36,762 nt of DNA from assembly GCA_017744735.1 (NCBI GenBank), contig JAGIAR010000016.1, forward strand, positions 1 through 36,762. Reading direction: 5' to 3'. The DNA is from Novosphingobium sp. (GTDB taxonomy: Bacteria > Pseudomonadota > Alphaproteobacteria > Sphingomonadales > Sphingomonadaceae). The position numbers and the translations under genes are program-made. Each line of letters opens with the position of its first letter. Positions within the stretch are counted from its first letter, which is position 1. Positions 1 through 9,109 of the stretch are shown piece by piece. The notes beneath the pieces were generated by a model. It worked only from the letters and a program-made list of their open reading frames with translations. It did no database searches and had not been told where the DNA came from.

Positions 1-368
<368 letters not shown>

Positions 369-477
369 GTCCCACCATCAATGACAGTCCTGAAAGATTG
401 TCCGCGATGGCGGAGGATTTCTTGGCCGGACAACGCCTTGAAATGCATCGATTAAAACCGTGACACGCCGGCTCCAT

Positions 478-595
478 TGCTTGGTGACCATAGCGTCTGT
501 GACCCACCCGATCCCATCTCGAACTCGGCCGTGAAACCAGACTGCGCCGATGGTACTGTGGCTCAAGCTCCGGAAGAGTAGGTCGTCGCCAGGCA
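478..595 (+). rRNA. 5S ribosomal RNA
   Basis: A 118-nt 5S gene. The ends were set by the terminal stem: TGCTTGG at 478-484 pairs with CCAGGCA at 589-595. The internal conserved block CCGATCCCATCTCGAACTCG lies at about 509-528. It is about 110 nt downstream of 23S in the same operon. Confidence 0.93.
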
Positions 596-638
596 TTGCA
601 GCCGACGTGAGCACGGAAAAACCCATTCACAAAGTTAC

Positions 639-676
639 AAAAAGCCGCTGCCGGTTCGTCCGCGCGGCGGCTTTTT
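639..676 (+). terminator. Rho-independent terminator or processing hairpin after 5S
   Basis: A perfect 10-bp inverted repeat, AAAAAGCCGC at 639-648 and GCGGCTTTTT at 667-676, with an 18-nt loop ends in a T run. It lies between 5S and tRNA-fMet. Transcription may partly stop here, or the hairpin may be a processing signal if the tRNA is co-transcribed. Confidence 0.75.
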
Positions 677-716
677 GGTCTTTGGCCCGCAACGGCCCGA
701 GACAGCACAACGGTGA

Positions 717-793
<77 letters not shown>

Positions 794-800
794 GCACAGG

Positions 801-824
801 AACCCCGCTTCGGCGGGGTTTTTT
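801..824 (+). terminator. Rho-independent terminator of the rRNA operon
   Basis: Stem AACCCCGC/GCGGGGTT (801-808 and 813-820) closed by a TTCG tetraloop and followed by TTTT. It starts 7 nt after the tRNA CCA end and is a strong canonical terminator. Confidence 0.9.
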
Positions 825-976
825 GTTGTCCGGCGGACAGGCGAGGAAATCGGGCCTCCCTGTTCCCGCGTTGTTTGCTGGCGGGATGCCTTTCCTTCCC
901 CATTGCGCTCCACCGGCCCATCGCCCACAAGCTTTCGGACAAAGTCTACCAGATGGACGGGAATTCGGGAGATACC

Positions 977-2455
977 ATGCTCAAGGCAATCGGGATTTCG
1001 GGCGCGCTGGTTCTCGGCGCCGGTTTGCTGTCGAGTTGCTCGACCGCGCATGCGGACGTCGCCACGGCCGGCAGCGGCCAGTGCGATGTCGCCACGGCAG
1101 CGGCGCTTGGCGGAAGCAATGCCGGCGCGAAGTGGATAGCGGGTGAGGGCGCAGTTCCGGCCTATTGCGAAATCAGTGCGACCCTCTCGCCCGAGCCCGG
1201 ATCGACGATCGGCGTGGTCTATCGCCTGCCCGAAGGCTGGAACGGCAAGATTCTGGGCCTCGGCGGCGGGGGCTGGGCCGGCAACGTCACGCTCGATGCC
1301 GCGAAGCCGGGCCTGATCGCGCATTACGCCACTGCGCAGACCGACGGCGGCCACGCCAGCGCCGCGCCGTTCGAGAACGCCTGGGTGGTCGAGGAACCGA
1401 AGGCGAAAGACTTTTCCTGGCGCGCGATCCACGAGATGACCGTCGCGGGCAAGACGCTGCTGACCGCCTATTACGGCCGCGGGCAGGACAAGGCTTATTT
1501 TCAGGGCTGCTCGACCGGCGGACGGATGGCGCTGATGGAGGCGCAGCGCTTCCCGGCGGATTACGACGCGATCATCGCCGGCGCGCCGGTCTATACGCTG
1601 CAGACGCAGACCAGCGCGGTGTTCCGCAACAACAGCTTCGCGATGCCGAGCGCCGCGATCGGCACCGACGGCGCGGCGAAGATCGCCGCGGCCGCACTGG
1701 CGCAATGTGACGCGAAAGACGGGGTAAAGGACGGCGTGATCGCCGATCCGCGCGCGTGCAGCTTCGATCCGGCGAGCGTTCCCGGCCTGACCCCCGAGCA
1801 GGTCAAGGCGGTCCGTACCGCCTACAGCGGCGTGCGGGCGGCCGATGGCAGCTGGGTGCAATGGCCGATGAGCCGCGGCGGCGAGGCCGATTGGCACATG
1901 TTCGTCGCGGTCAACGGAGACTGGAAGGAATTCTCCAACGGCGGCGGCTTCGGCGGGCTGCTCCCGGTGCTGTTCCCCGGCAGCATCGTCGACAAGCACG
2001 CGCTGACCGCCGACCAGGTGGTGCAGGCGCGCCAGAGCGCCTTTGCCCGGATGTATGAAGCCAAGGATCCGAACCTTGCGCCGTTCTTCCAGCGCGGCGG
2101 CAAGCTGCTGATGTGGCACGGCGAAAGCGACCCGGGCCCGAGCCCGGTGGGCACGATCGACTATGTCGAAGCGGTCAGGAAAGCCGACGCGGCCGGCGCG
2201 GCGAACGGGTTGCGCCTGTTCCTTGCTCCCGGCGTCGACCATTGCGGCGGCGGGCCGGGCGCCGACCAGCTGCCGCTGCTCGAGCAACTCGACAGCTGGC
2301 TGACGACCGGCAAGGCGCCGGAGACGATGGTCGCGACCAGGGCCGACGGCTCGATGGTCCGCCCGCTCTGCGCCTGGCCCAAGGTGGCGCAGTTCGGCGG
2401 CAGCGGCGATCCCAACGATCCCAAGAACTACCGCTGCATCGACCGCGCATCCTGA
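977..2455 (+). CDS. Tannase/feruloyl esterase family lipoprotein
   Basis: A 492-residue hydrolase of the tannase/feruloyl esterase family, which cleaves aromatic carboxylic esters such as galloyl, feruloyl or chlorogenoyl esters. The family's CS-D-HC arrangement is visible: nucleophile Ser179 in GCSTGG with the preceding Cys178, Asp385 in HGESDPGPS, and His422-Cys423 in GVDHCGG; the two cysteines normally form a disulfide bridging the active site. The start is placed at ATG 977 because GGGAGA lies just upstream and the protein then begins with a signal peptide. The in-frame extension back to 875 does not look like a signal sequence. A lipobox LSSC (Cys21) suggests a lipoprotein, although the AHA-D site just after it could serve signal peptidase I. 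The next gene starts 11 nt downstream, so the two are probably co-transcribed. The exact ester substrate cannot be read from the sequence. Confidence 0.85.
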   Translation: MLKAIGISGALVLGAGLLSSCSTAHADVATAGSGQCDVATAAALGGSNAGAKWIAGEGAVPAYCEISATLSPEPGSTIGVVYRLPEGWNGKILGLGGGGWAGNVTLDAAKPGLIAHYATAQTDGGHASAAPFENAWVVEEPKAKDFSWRAIHEMTVAGKTLLTAYYGRGQDKAYFQGCSTGGRMALMEAQRFPADYDAIIAGAPVYTLQTQTSAVFRNNSFAMPSAAIGTDGAAKIAAAALAQCDAKDGVKDGVIADPRACSFDPASVPGLTPEQVKAVRTAYSGVRAADGSWVQWPMSRGGEADWHMFVAVNGDWKEFSNGGGFGGLLPVLFPGSIVDKHALTADQVVQARQSAFARMYEAKDPNLAPFFQRGGKLLMWHGESDPGPSPVGTIDYVEAVRKADAAGAANGLRLFLAPGVDHCGGGPGADQLPLLEQLDSWLTTGKAPETMVATRADGSMVRPLCAWPKVAQFGGSGDPNDPKNYRCIDRAS

Positions 2456-2466
2456 GGAGCTGAGCC

Positions 2467-3441
2467 ATGTCGGGAATGGTCGACGGCCGCTGGGTCACTT
2501 CGATGCCCGCCGCCGAGGAAATCAAGGGCGGCCGCTTCGTGCGGATGGACAGCCTGTTCCGCGACGCGGTCTCGGCCGATCCCGACGCGAAATATCCGGC
2601 CGAGGCGGGACGCTATCATTTGTTTGTCGCCTGGGGTTGCCCCTGGGCGGCGCGGACGCTGGCGGTGCGCGCGCTCAAGGGGCTGACCGGCCTGATCCCC
2701 GCCTATTACGCACTCTCGGCCTTCGGCGGTGAGGGCTGGACCTACGACGACGGGCCCAATGGACCGGTGCCCGAGACCTACCCGCTGCACCGCTATTATT
2801 CGAAGGCGGTGCCCGACTACACCGGCAAGGTCACCGTGCCGACGCTGTGGGACACGCAGACGAACAGCATCGTGAGCAACGAGAGCTCCGAGATCATCCG
2901 GATGTTCAACAAGGCCTTCGACGGGCTCACCGGCAACCGGCTCGACCTCTATCCGGACGACCTGCGGCCGGAGATCGACCGCTGGAACGACTATATCTAC
3001 CCGCGGATCAACAACGGCGTCTATCGCACCGGCTTCGCCACCACGCAGGAAGCCTATGACGAGGCGGTGGGCGTGCTGTTCGACGCGCTCGATACGGTCG
3101 ATGCGCATCTCGCGACCAACCGCTACCTTGCGGGAGACGCCTGCACCGAGGCCGATTGGCGGCTGTTCTGCACGCTGGTTCGGTTCGACATCGGGTATCA
3201 CGGCGCGTTCAAGTGCAACTTGCGCCGGATCGAGGACTACCCGCAGCTTTCGAACTACCTGCGCGAACTCTACCAGTGGCCCGGCATCGCCGACACCGTG
3301 TGGCTCGAGCGGATCAAGGCCGACTATTACGGGCTGACCAACGTGAACCCGTCGCGGATCGTGCCGGCCGGCCCGATCGTGGACCTGACCGGCCCGCACG
3401 ACCGCGGGCGGCTTGCGGGCAAGGGGATCAGGGAGAAATAA
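2467..3441 (+). CDS. Xi-class glutathione S-transferase, glutathionyl-hydroquinone reductase-like
   Basis: A 324-residue protein of the YqjG/ECM4 (Xi-class GST) family, which reduces glutathionyl-hydroquinones formed when quinones react with glutathione. The catalytic thioredoxin-fold motif GCPWAAR has Cys58; the family usually has CPWAHR, so the His position is Ala here. Family blocks SNESSEIIR, LDLYPDDL and the C-terminal helical domain containing DWRLFCTLVRFD are all present, and the length is normal. AGGAG at 2456-2460 lies 7 nt before the ATG and directly follows the stop codon of the tannase-family gene. I infer that the pair handles phenolic or quinone products: the esterase releases phenolics and this enzyme deals with quinone-glutathione adducts. 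Cytoplasmic. Confidence 0.87.
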   Translation: MSGMVDGRWVTSMPAAEEIKGGRFVRMDSLFRDAVSADPDAKYPAEAGRYHLFVAWGCPWAARTLAVRALKGLTGLIPAYYALSAFGGEGWTYDDGPNGPVPETYPLHRYYSKAVPDYTGKVTVPTLWDTQTNSIVSNESSEIIRMFNKAFDGLTGNRLDLYPDDLRPEIDRWNDYIYPRINNGVYRTGFATTQEAYDEAVGVLFDALDTVDAHLATNRYLAGDACTEADWRLFCTLVRFDIGYHGAFKCNLRRIEDYPQLSNYLRELYQWPGIADTVWLERIKADYYGLTNVNPSRIVPAGPIVDLTGPHDRGRLAGKGIREK

Positions 3442-3442
3442 G

Positions 3443-3518
3443 CGTCGTCCCAGCGAAAGCTGGGATGTCGGGCAGTAGAGCCCTGTTCCACGAGATCCCA
3501 GCTTTCGCTGGGATGACG
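3443..3518. repeat. REPIN-like inverted pair of 28-nt palindromic elements
   Basis: Two copies of a 28-nt element in opposite orientation (3443-3470 and 3491-3518), differing at two positions when one is reverse-complemented, and separated by a 20-nt spacer. Each contains its own hairpin (TCCCAGC-GAAA-GCTGGGA, or its complement). Translated, such elements read PAKAG...PAFAGMT, a signature often seen in extragenic repeats of proteobacteria. The pair fills exactly the gap between the stop codons of the GST and the convergent GH3 gene, so it may also act as a bidirectional transcription stop. No RAYT transposase is in the window. Confidence 0.8.
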
Positions 3519-5720
3519 TTATGGCTTCGGCATGCTCCAGCCCGCCGGATAGAACAGCAGCTTGTCGAGCGAGAAGCCGACCGCCTCTCCCTCGCTCAGC
3601 GCGTCGGTCTGGGCGGCGATCGCGTACTGGCCGCTTTCGACGGTCCAGCCATGGGTCGCGACGTCCCATTTCGCCAGCAGGCGCGGGTCGATCGCGATGG
3701 CCACCTTCCTGCTCTCGCCCGGCTTGAGCGAAACCTTGGCGAAGCCGGCCAGGCGGCGCGGGGCTTCCCAGCCTGCGTGGGAGGCATAGACCTGCACCAC
3801 CTGTGCGCCTTCGCGCTGGCCGATATTGCTCACCGTGACTTCTGCCGAGAGCAGCCCGTCGTCATCCTGGTCGAGGGTGAGCGCGTCCATCGTGAAGCGC
3901 GTGTAGGAAAGGCCGAAGCCGAACGGATAGAGCGGCTCGAGCTTGTGCGCGTCGAACCATTTGTAGCCCACGGTCGCACCCTCGGCGTAGGGGATTTCGC
4001 CCTTGCGCGGCTCGCTCGGGTAGGCGAGCTGGCTTTCGTCGGCCGGAAAGGTCACCGGCAGGCGGCCCGAGGGCACGGCCTTGCCGGTCAGCAGATCGGC
4101 GATCGCCTCGCCGCCGCCGCTGCCGGGCAGCCAGGCCTCGAGCACCGCGGCAACATCGCCGTTCCAGGGCATTTTCACGGCCCCAGCGGTTTCGAGCACG
4201 ACAACGGTCTTCGGATTGGCCTTGGCGACCACGGAAATCAGCCCATCCTGATCGCCGTCGAGCGCCATTTGCACGTCGATGCTTTCGCTCGCCCATTGGG
4301 TGCCGAACACGATCGCGACATCGGCCTGCTTCGCCAGCGCGGCGGCGGCGACCGGATCGCTGCCGTCGAGATAATCGATCTGCACGCCCGGAAGCTGCTT
4401 CTTCAGTTCCTCGACGGGCGAGGACGGATAGAACACCACCGGCCCGGGCCAGAAATTCGGCTTGAGGCCCGGCACGGCGTTGCCTCCGTCGAACCCGTCG
4501 CCCGGATAGACCTGGCTCGATCCGCCGCCCGACAGCACGCCTTTGTCGGCATGGCCGCCGATCACCGCGATCCGTTTCACGCTTGCCAGGGGAAGCAGAT
4601 CTCCGTCGTTCTTGAGCAGCACCGCGCCGGCCTCGGCGGCCTTGCGGCTGACCGCCCGGTTGGCGGCGAAGTCGATCCCGCCGACCGGGCTCGCGACGTC
4701 ATCGACCAGTCCGTGCTCGAACATCGAGCGCAGGATGCGGGTCGCCATTTCGTCGAGCCGCGCCTTGCCGACCGTGCCCTTGGCGAGTGCAGCCACCAGC
4801 CCGGCACCGAGATTGTCGTCCGGGTGCAGGCCGAAGCCCGATTCCTGGTCGAGCCCGGCCTCGACCGCGTTCTGGGTCGAATGGGCCGCGCCCCAGTCGG
4901 ACATGACGTAGCCTTTCCAGTCCCAGTCCTTGCGCAGCACCTGGGTCAGCAGATAGGCGCTCTCGCAGGCGAAATCGCCGCGGAAACGGTTGTACGAGCA
5001 CATCACCGAACCCGGGTTGCCCTGCTCGAGCGCGATCTTGAACGCCAGCAGGTCGCTCTCGCGCCCGGCCGCTTCGTCGATCGTGACGTTGCCCGCGTTG
5101 CGGTCGGTCTCCTGATCGTTGAAGGCATAGTGCTTCACGGTCGAGATCATGTGGTTCGACTGGATCCCGGCGATCGCGTGACCCGCCATGGTCCCGGCCA
5201 GCAGCGGGTCCTCTCCGGTATATTCGAAATTGCGTCCGTTGCGCGGCTCGCGCACCAGATTGACCCCGCCGGCGAGTTGGACGTTGAACCCGTCGGCACG
5301 CGCTTCGGAGCCGATCATCGCGCCGCCGGCGAAGGCGACTTCCGGATCCCAGCTCGCGGCGATCGCCAGGCCCGAAGGCAGCGCGGTGTGCGGGCGCTTG
5401 CTCTTCGCCCCGCCCTGGCTCGCCACGCCGATCCCCGCGTCGCTCTGCCACTGGGCCGGAATGCCGAGGCGGGGGATGCCGGGAACATAGCCCGCCGAAC
5501 CGGCGCGACCCTCGGGCGGGGCGGTGAACTTGGTCAGCGGAAAGTCGGTCGAGAAATAACCTTTGACGAGGAGGAGCTTCTCGTCCTGCGTCATCTGCTT
5601 GAGCACGGCGGCGGCGCGCTCGTCGGGCGTGCCCCTGGTGTCCTTCGCCATGGTCTGCGCATGGGCCGCACCGATCGTCAGCGCGGCGCCGGCCGCGGCC
5701 AGCAGTACTCTCTTCAGCAT
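3519..5720 (-). CDS. Glycoside hydrolase family 3 beta-glucosidase
   Basis: A 733-residue exported GH3 enzyme that removes terminal beta-linked sugars. Signal peptide: residues 1-21, ending AHA-Q. N-terminal TIM-barrel markers are the NLVREPRNGRNFEYTGEDP block (about 154-172), KHY (196-198) and the nucleophile Asp275 in VMSDWGA. The second alpha/beta sandwich domain carries the likely acid/base Glu in WASESIDV. A C-terminal fibronectin-III-like domain (about 620-720, GAQVVQVY and RRLAGFAKV) completes the usual three-domain layout. GGAGGG lies 5 nt before the ATG. It converges on the tannase-family/GST pair and diverges from the SDR operon. A role in deglycosylating plant phenolic glucosides is inferred from context only; cellobiose or another glucoside is equally possible. 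Confidence 0.92.
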   Translation of the reverse strand: MLKRVLLAAAGAALTIGAAHAQTMAKDTRGTPDERAAAVLKQMTQDEKLLLVKGYFSTDFPLTKFTAPPEGRAGSAGYVPGIPRLGIPAQWQSDAGIGVASQGGAKSKRPHTALPSGLAIAASWDPEVAFAGGAMIGSEARADGFNVQLAGGVNLVREPRNGRNFEYTGEDPLLAGTMAGHAIAGIQSNHMISTVKHYAFNDQETDRNAGNVTIDEAAGRESDLLAFKIALEQGNPGSVMCSYNRFRGDFACESAYLLTQVLRKDWDWKGYVMSDWGAAHSTQNAVEAGLDQESGFGLHPDDNLGAGLVAALAKGTVGKARLDEMATRILRSMFEHGLVDDVASPVGGIDFAANRAVSRKAAEAGAVLLKNDGDLLPLASVKRIAVIGGHADKGVLSGGGSSQVYPGDGFDGGNAVPGLKPNFWPGPVVFYPSSPVEELKKQLPGVQIDYLDGSDPVAAAALAKQADVAIVFGTQWASESIDVQMALDGDQDGLISVVAKANPKTVVVLETAGAVKMPWNGDVAAVLEAWLPGSGGGEAIADLLTGKAVPSGRLPVTFPADESQLAYPSEPRKGEIPYAEGATVGYKWFDAHKLEPLYPFGFGLSYTRFTMDALTLDQDDDGLLSAEVTVSNIGQREGAQVVQVYASHAGWEAPRRLAGFAKVSLKPGESRKVAIAIDPRLLAKWDVATHGWTVESGQYAIAAQTDALSEGEAVGFSLDKLLFYPAGWSMPKP

Positions 5721-5856
5721 CCGGTCCCTCCGTATCCGCCGACCTCTATTACCGATGCCTGCGAAAAACAGTCACCCGATTTGCAGCGCACTAACGGCTT
5801 GCGCTTCCGTGCGTTTTTCGGGAGGGAAACCGAAACGCAATTCAGGGAGAATGCCG
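5721..5856. promoter_or_regulatory. Divergent promoter region between GH3 and the SDR operon
   Basis: A 136-nt AT-richer gap between divergent genes that must hold both promoters. An 8-bp inverted repeat, CGAAAAAC at 5762-5769 and GTTTTTCG at 5813-5820, brackets 43 nt in the middle and could be a looped operator or part of the two promoters. No clear -35/-10 pair was recognised. AGGGAG at 5844-5849 is the ribosome binding site of the SDR gene. Confidence 0.4.
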
Positions 5857-6591
5857 GTGAACCTCGATATCCTCAAAGGCCGCGTTGCCGTCGTGACCGG
5901 AGCGAGCTCGGGCATCGGCGAGGCCTGCGCGCTCGGCTATGCCGAGGCCGGGGCCAAGGTGGTGATGGCTGCCCGGCGGCAGGAGCGGCTCGATGCGCTG
6001 GTGTCGAAGATCGAAGCCGCCGGTGGCGAGGCGATCGGCGTGGTCACCGACGTGACCAGCGAGGATGCAGTCGCCAATCTGTTCAAGCAGGCGGTCGACC
6101 GGTTCGGCACTGTCGATATACTGATCAACAATGCCGGCGTCGCGCAGAGCATTCCGGTCGAGGACTGCACGCTCGAGCAGTGGAACACGGTGATCGGCAC
6201 CAACCTCACCTCGGCCTTCCTCTGCAGCCGTGAGGCATTCCGGATCATGAAGCCGCAGGGCCATGGGCGGATCGTCAACATCGGCTCGATCTCGGCCCGG
6301 GTGCCGCGCGCCGACAGCCCGGCCTATACCGCCAGCAAATACGGCCTCGACGGGCTGACCCACGCGCTGGCGGTCGACGGGCGCGAGTTCAACATCGCGG
6401 TGTCGATGTTCAATCCCGGCATCGTGGCGACCGAGATCGCGCCCGGCGCGGTCAAGCTCGCCGCCGATTTCGCGGCCCAGCCCAAGGACATCGCCGACGC
6501 GATCCTGCACATGACCGCGCTGCCCGATCACCTCAATTTCTACGAGGCGATGATCGTCCAGAACAAGCTGCCGTTCCTCGGGCGCGGCTGA
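5857..6591 (+). CDS. Short-chain dehydrogenase/reductase (SDR)
   Basis: A classical SDR of 244 residues. It has the N-terminal Rossmann motif TGASSGIG, NNAG, the catalytic Ser in GSIS and YTASK carrying the Tyr/Lys pair. Its substrate is unknown; SDRs oxidise alcohols or reduce ketones with NAD(P)H. The start is placed at GTG 5857 because AGGGAG (5844-5849) is 7 nt upstream; an in-frame ATG at 5851 is only 1 nt from that site but would add just two residues. It is the first gene of an operon with an FMN hydroxyacid dehydrogenase (7-nt gap) and two MFS transporters, which suggests sequential oxidation of a hydroxylated, probably aromatic, substrate. The C-terminal LNFYEAMIVQ segment is typical of SDRs annotated as 3-oxoacyl-ACP reductase-like. 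Confidence 0.88.
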   Translation: MNLDILKGRVAVVTGASSGIGEACALGYAEAGAKVVMAARRQERLDALVSKIEAAGGEAIGVVTDVTSEDAVANLFKQAVDRFGTVDILINNAGVAQSIPVEDCTLEQWNTVIGTNLTSAFLCSREAFRIMKPQGHGRIVNIGSISARVPRADSPAYTASKYGLDGLTHALAVDGREFNIAVSMFNPGIVATEIAPGAVKLAADFAAQPKDIADAILHMTALPDHLNFYEAMIVQNKLPFLGRG

Positions 6592-6598
6592 CCTTCCG

Positions 6599-7753
6599 AT
6601 GGGGGGAGACGCGACATTCGACTGCTGGAATATCGCGGATCTCCGCGCGAAGGCGAAGCGCCGCCTGCCGCTGGGCGTGTGGGAATATGTCGAGCGCGGG
6701 GTGGAGGACGAGTTGGGGCTCGCGCGCAACCGCGCCGGGTTCGACGCGATCGGCTTCCGCCCGAAAGTGCTGCGCAACGTCGAGGCGATCGATCCTTCGA
6801 CCACGCTGCTCGGCTGCCCTTCGGCTTTCCCGCTCGCGGTCGCGCCGACCGGTGCGGCCGGGCTGCTGTGGTACCAGGGCGACCTTGCGCTGGCCAGGGC
6901 CGCGGCGCTCGCCGGGGTGCCGTTCACGATCTGCAGCGCCTCGACCATGGATATCGACCAGATCGCCGCGGCCGGCGGGCGGCTGTGGTTCCAGCTCTAC
7001 ATGTGGGCAGATCGCGCGCTGTCGCAGGCGGTCGTTGCCCGGTCCCTTGAACTCGGTTGCGAGGCGCTGCTGGTCACGCTCGACCTGCCGGTGCCGCCGA
7101 ACCGCGAATATCTCTACCGCAACGGCTTCGGCACGCCGTTCCGCCTGAACCCGCGCAATTTTACCGATATCATGCTCCACCCGCGCTGGCTGGCCGGGGT
7201 GATGGGGCGCTATGCGCTGGCCGGCGGGGTCCCGAGCCAGGCCAATCTGCCCGACCGGCTGCGCCGCAAGGTGACCGAGAGCGTTCATCCCGGCGCGCTG
7301 TTCAAGCAGGACAATCTCGATTGGGACGAAGTTGCCCGGCTGCGCGACAGCTGGAAGGGCAAGCTGGTGCTCAAGGGCATCTTGCGGCCCGACGATGCCG
7401 AGCGCGCGGCCGCGCTGGGCGCGGACGGGATCGTGGTTTCCAATCACGGCGGCCGCGGGCTCGACGGTTCGATTTCCTCGATGGAAGCGCTGCCGGCGGT
7501 TGTTTCGGCGGTGGCCGGCAAGCTCGAGGTGCTGCTCGACAGTGGGGTACGGCGGGGCAGCGATGTGGTGAAGGCAGTAGCGCTCGGAGCCAAGGGCGTG
7601 CTGGCAGGTCGCGCGGCGCTTTACGGATTGGCCGCGGCAGGCGAGGATGGAGTGGTCCGGGCGCTCGATCTGCTCAGGGCGGAAACGATCCGTACCATGG
7701 GAATGCTCGGGGCGCGAACTATCGGGGAAGTGGATAACGACCTGCTCGGCTGA
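6599..7753 (+). CDS. FMN-dependent alpha-hydroxyacid dehydrogenase (mandelate/lactate dehydrogenase-like)
   Basis: A 384-residue member of the glycolate oxidase/L-lactate dehydrogenase/(S)-mandelate dehydrogenase family, which oxidises a 2-hydroxyacid to the 2-oxoacid using FMN. Visible family features are AVAPTGAAGL near the FMN phosphate side, LVTLDLPVPPNRE, the catalytic base His283 in SNHGGRGLDG, and the FMN-binding DSGVRRGSDVVKA followed by GAKGVLAGRAALYG. The gap from the SDR stop is 7 nt and I see no good Shine-Dalgarno sequence, so translation may depend on re-initiation. Substrate specificity cannot be assigned; the neighbouring AAHS-type transporters make an aromatic hydroxyacid such as mandelate plausible. 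Confidence 0.9.
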   Translation: MGGDATFDCWNIADLRAKAKRRLPLGVWEYVERGVEDELGLARNRAGFDAIGFRPKVLRNVEAIDPSTTLLGCPSAFPLAVAPTGAAGLLWYQGDLALARAAALAGVPFTICSASTMDIDQIAAAGGRLWFQLYMWADRALSQAVVARSLELGCEALLVTLDLPVPPNREYLYRNGFGTPFRLNPRNFTDIMLHPRWLAGVMGRYALAGGVPSQANLPDRLRRKVTESVHPGALFKQDNLDWDEVARLRDSWKGKLVLKGILRPDDAERAAALGADGIVVSNHGGRGLDGSISSMEALPAVVSAVAGKLEVLLDSGVRRGSDVVKAVALGAKGVLAGRAALYGLAAAGEDGVVRALDLLRAETIRTMGMLGARTIGEVDNDLLG

Positions 7754-7779
7754 AGCCGGGAGGATGTGGGAGAGACCGC

Positions 7780-9099
7780 TTGAAGACGAGTTTTTCGGAA
7801 GCGGTAAGCAGCCGCCCGGTCGGCCTGTTCCAGCTCTCGGTCGTGCTAGCCGTGCTCTTGGTGCTGCTGTTCGACGGGATGGACGCACAATCGCTCGGCC
7901 TGGTGGTGCCGATCGTGCTCAAGGAATGGGGCATCGCGCGGGCGGAATTCGGCTGGGCGCTGTCGGCTTCGATCTTCGGCATGGGTGTGGGCGCCTTGGC
8001 CGGCGGCTGGCTGGGCGACCGGATCGGCCGGCTGCGATCGCTGTTCGTATCGGTGCTGGTGTTCGGCTGCGCGACGATCGCTGCGAGCCGGGCGGGGGAC
8101 GTGCCGGCGATGACCGCGCTGCGTTTCGCCGGCGGGCTCGGCTTCGGCGCCGCCGGGCCGAACGCGCTGGCGCTGGCGACCGAATGGATGCCGCTGCGGT
8201 TTCGCACCTATGTCGTCGCGCTGCTGGCGATCGGCAGCCCGGCGGGGGGCAGTATCGCGGCGGCGATCGCCCCCTTCGTACTGGCCGATTACGGCTGGCG
8301 CGGGTTGTTCCTCGCCTTCGGGGCCGGCTCGATCGTGGTCGGCGGACTGGCGCTGCTGGTGGTGCGCGAATCGCCTTCGTTCCATCTCGCGCAAGGCCGG
8401 AGCGACAAGGCGCATGCCGTGGCGCGGCGGGTGTTCGGCGCGCAGGTGGAACTGGTCCCGGAGCGGGCTGACGGGCCCCGCGGCGGGATCGACACCGGAG
8501 TGTTCGATCGGGCCAATCTCCGGCTGACCCTTGGCGCCAGCCTGGCCTTCTCCGCGCTCACCGCACTGGTCTATTCGATCAACTACTGGGGCACCGAGCT
8601 GTTCACTTCCCGCGGGCTGAGCCAGGCAGAGGCGATCGGGGTGATCTTCTGGGGCGGGATCGTGTCGGTGCTCGGGGCGCTGCTTTCGGGCTGGACGGTG
8701 CGTGCCTTCGGGTCGCGCGCGACCATCGTCGCTTGCTCGCTGGCGGCTTTCGCGGTTACCGTCGCGCTCGGCGCGGTGCTTGGGCAGCAGGCTCCTTCGG
8801 TCGCCGCGGTTACCGTGCTCGCTTGCGCGCTCGGCGGGATCGGCAGCCTCGGGATCGGGACGCTCTATTCGACGATCGCCCTCGGCTATCCGGTGTCGTG
8901 CCGCTCGACCGGGATCGGCCTCGGCATGATGACCGGCCGGGCCGGCGGGATCCTGATGACCTTCTACGGCGGCAGCCTGCTCGATCTTGGCGGCGCTTCG
9001 GTGATGCCGTTCTTCGCGGTGGCGGCGGGATGCACGTTGCTGGTCGGCGCGTCGGCCTGGATCGTCGACCGGCATGTTGCACCGGCGAGGCCGGAATAG
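7780..9099 (+). CDS. MFS transporter, aromatic acid:H+ symporter (AAHS) type, copy 1
   Basis: A 439-residue inner-membrane transporter with about 12 hydrophobic segments. TM1 carries DGMDAQ, the acidic signature of the AAHS family, and the first cytoplasmic loop has GGWLGDRIGRLR, the MFS GxxxDRxGR motif. It starts with TTG at 7780, supported by GGGAGAG 5 nt upstream; no in-frame ATG fits as well. It is clearly paralogous to the next gene: the N-termini read SFSEAVSSRP and SFSEALSRTP and the motifs align throughout, pointing to a tandem duplication followed by divergence. Likely imports the acid that the upstream dehydrogenases oxidise. Confidence 0.9.
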   Translation: MKTSFSEAVSSRPVGLFQLSVVLAVLLVLLFDGMDAQSLGLVVPIVLKEWGIARAEFGWALSASIFGMGVGALAGGWLGDRIGRLRSLFVSVLVFGCATIAASRAGDVPAMTALRFAGGLGFGAAGPNALALATEWMPLRFRTYVVALLAIGSPAGGSIAAAIAPFVLADYGWRGLFLAFGAGSIVVGGLALLVVRESPSFHLAQGRSDKAHAVARRVFGAQVELVPERADGPRGGIDTGVFDRANLRLTLGASLAFSALTALVYSINYWGTELFTSRGLSQAEAIGVIFWGGIVSVLGALLSGWTVRAFGSRATIVACSLAAFAVTVALGAVLGQQAPSVAAVTVLACALGGIGSLGIGTLYSTIALGYPVSCRSTGIGLGMMTGRAGGILMTFYGGSLLDLGGASVMPFFAVAAGCTLLVGASAWIVDRHVAPARPE

Positions 9100-9109
9100 G
9101 GAGAAAGCG

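Noticed and set aside
3156..6233. 1025-residue plus-strand open frame across the GH3 gene
   Set aside because: A high-GC shadow. It runs antisense to the motif-rich GH3 gene and out of frame with the GST and SDR genes, and shows only Arg/Ala/Gly-rich low-complexity sequence.
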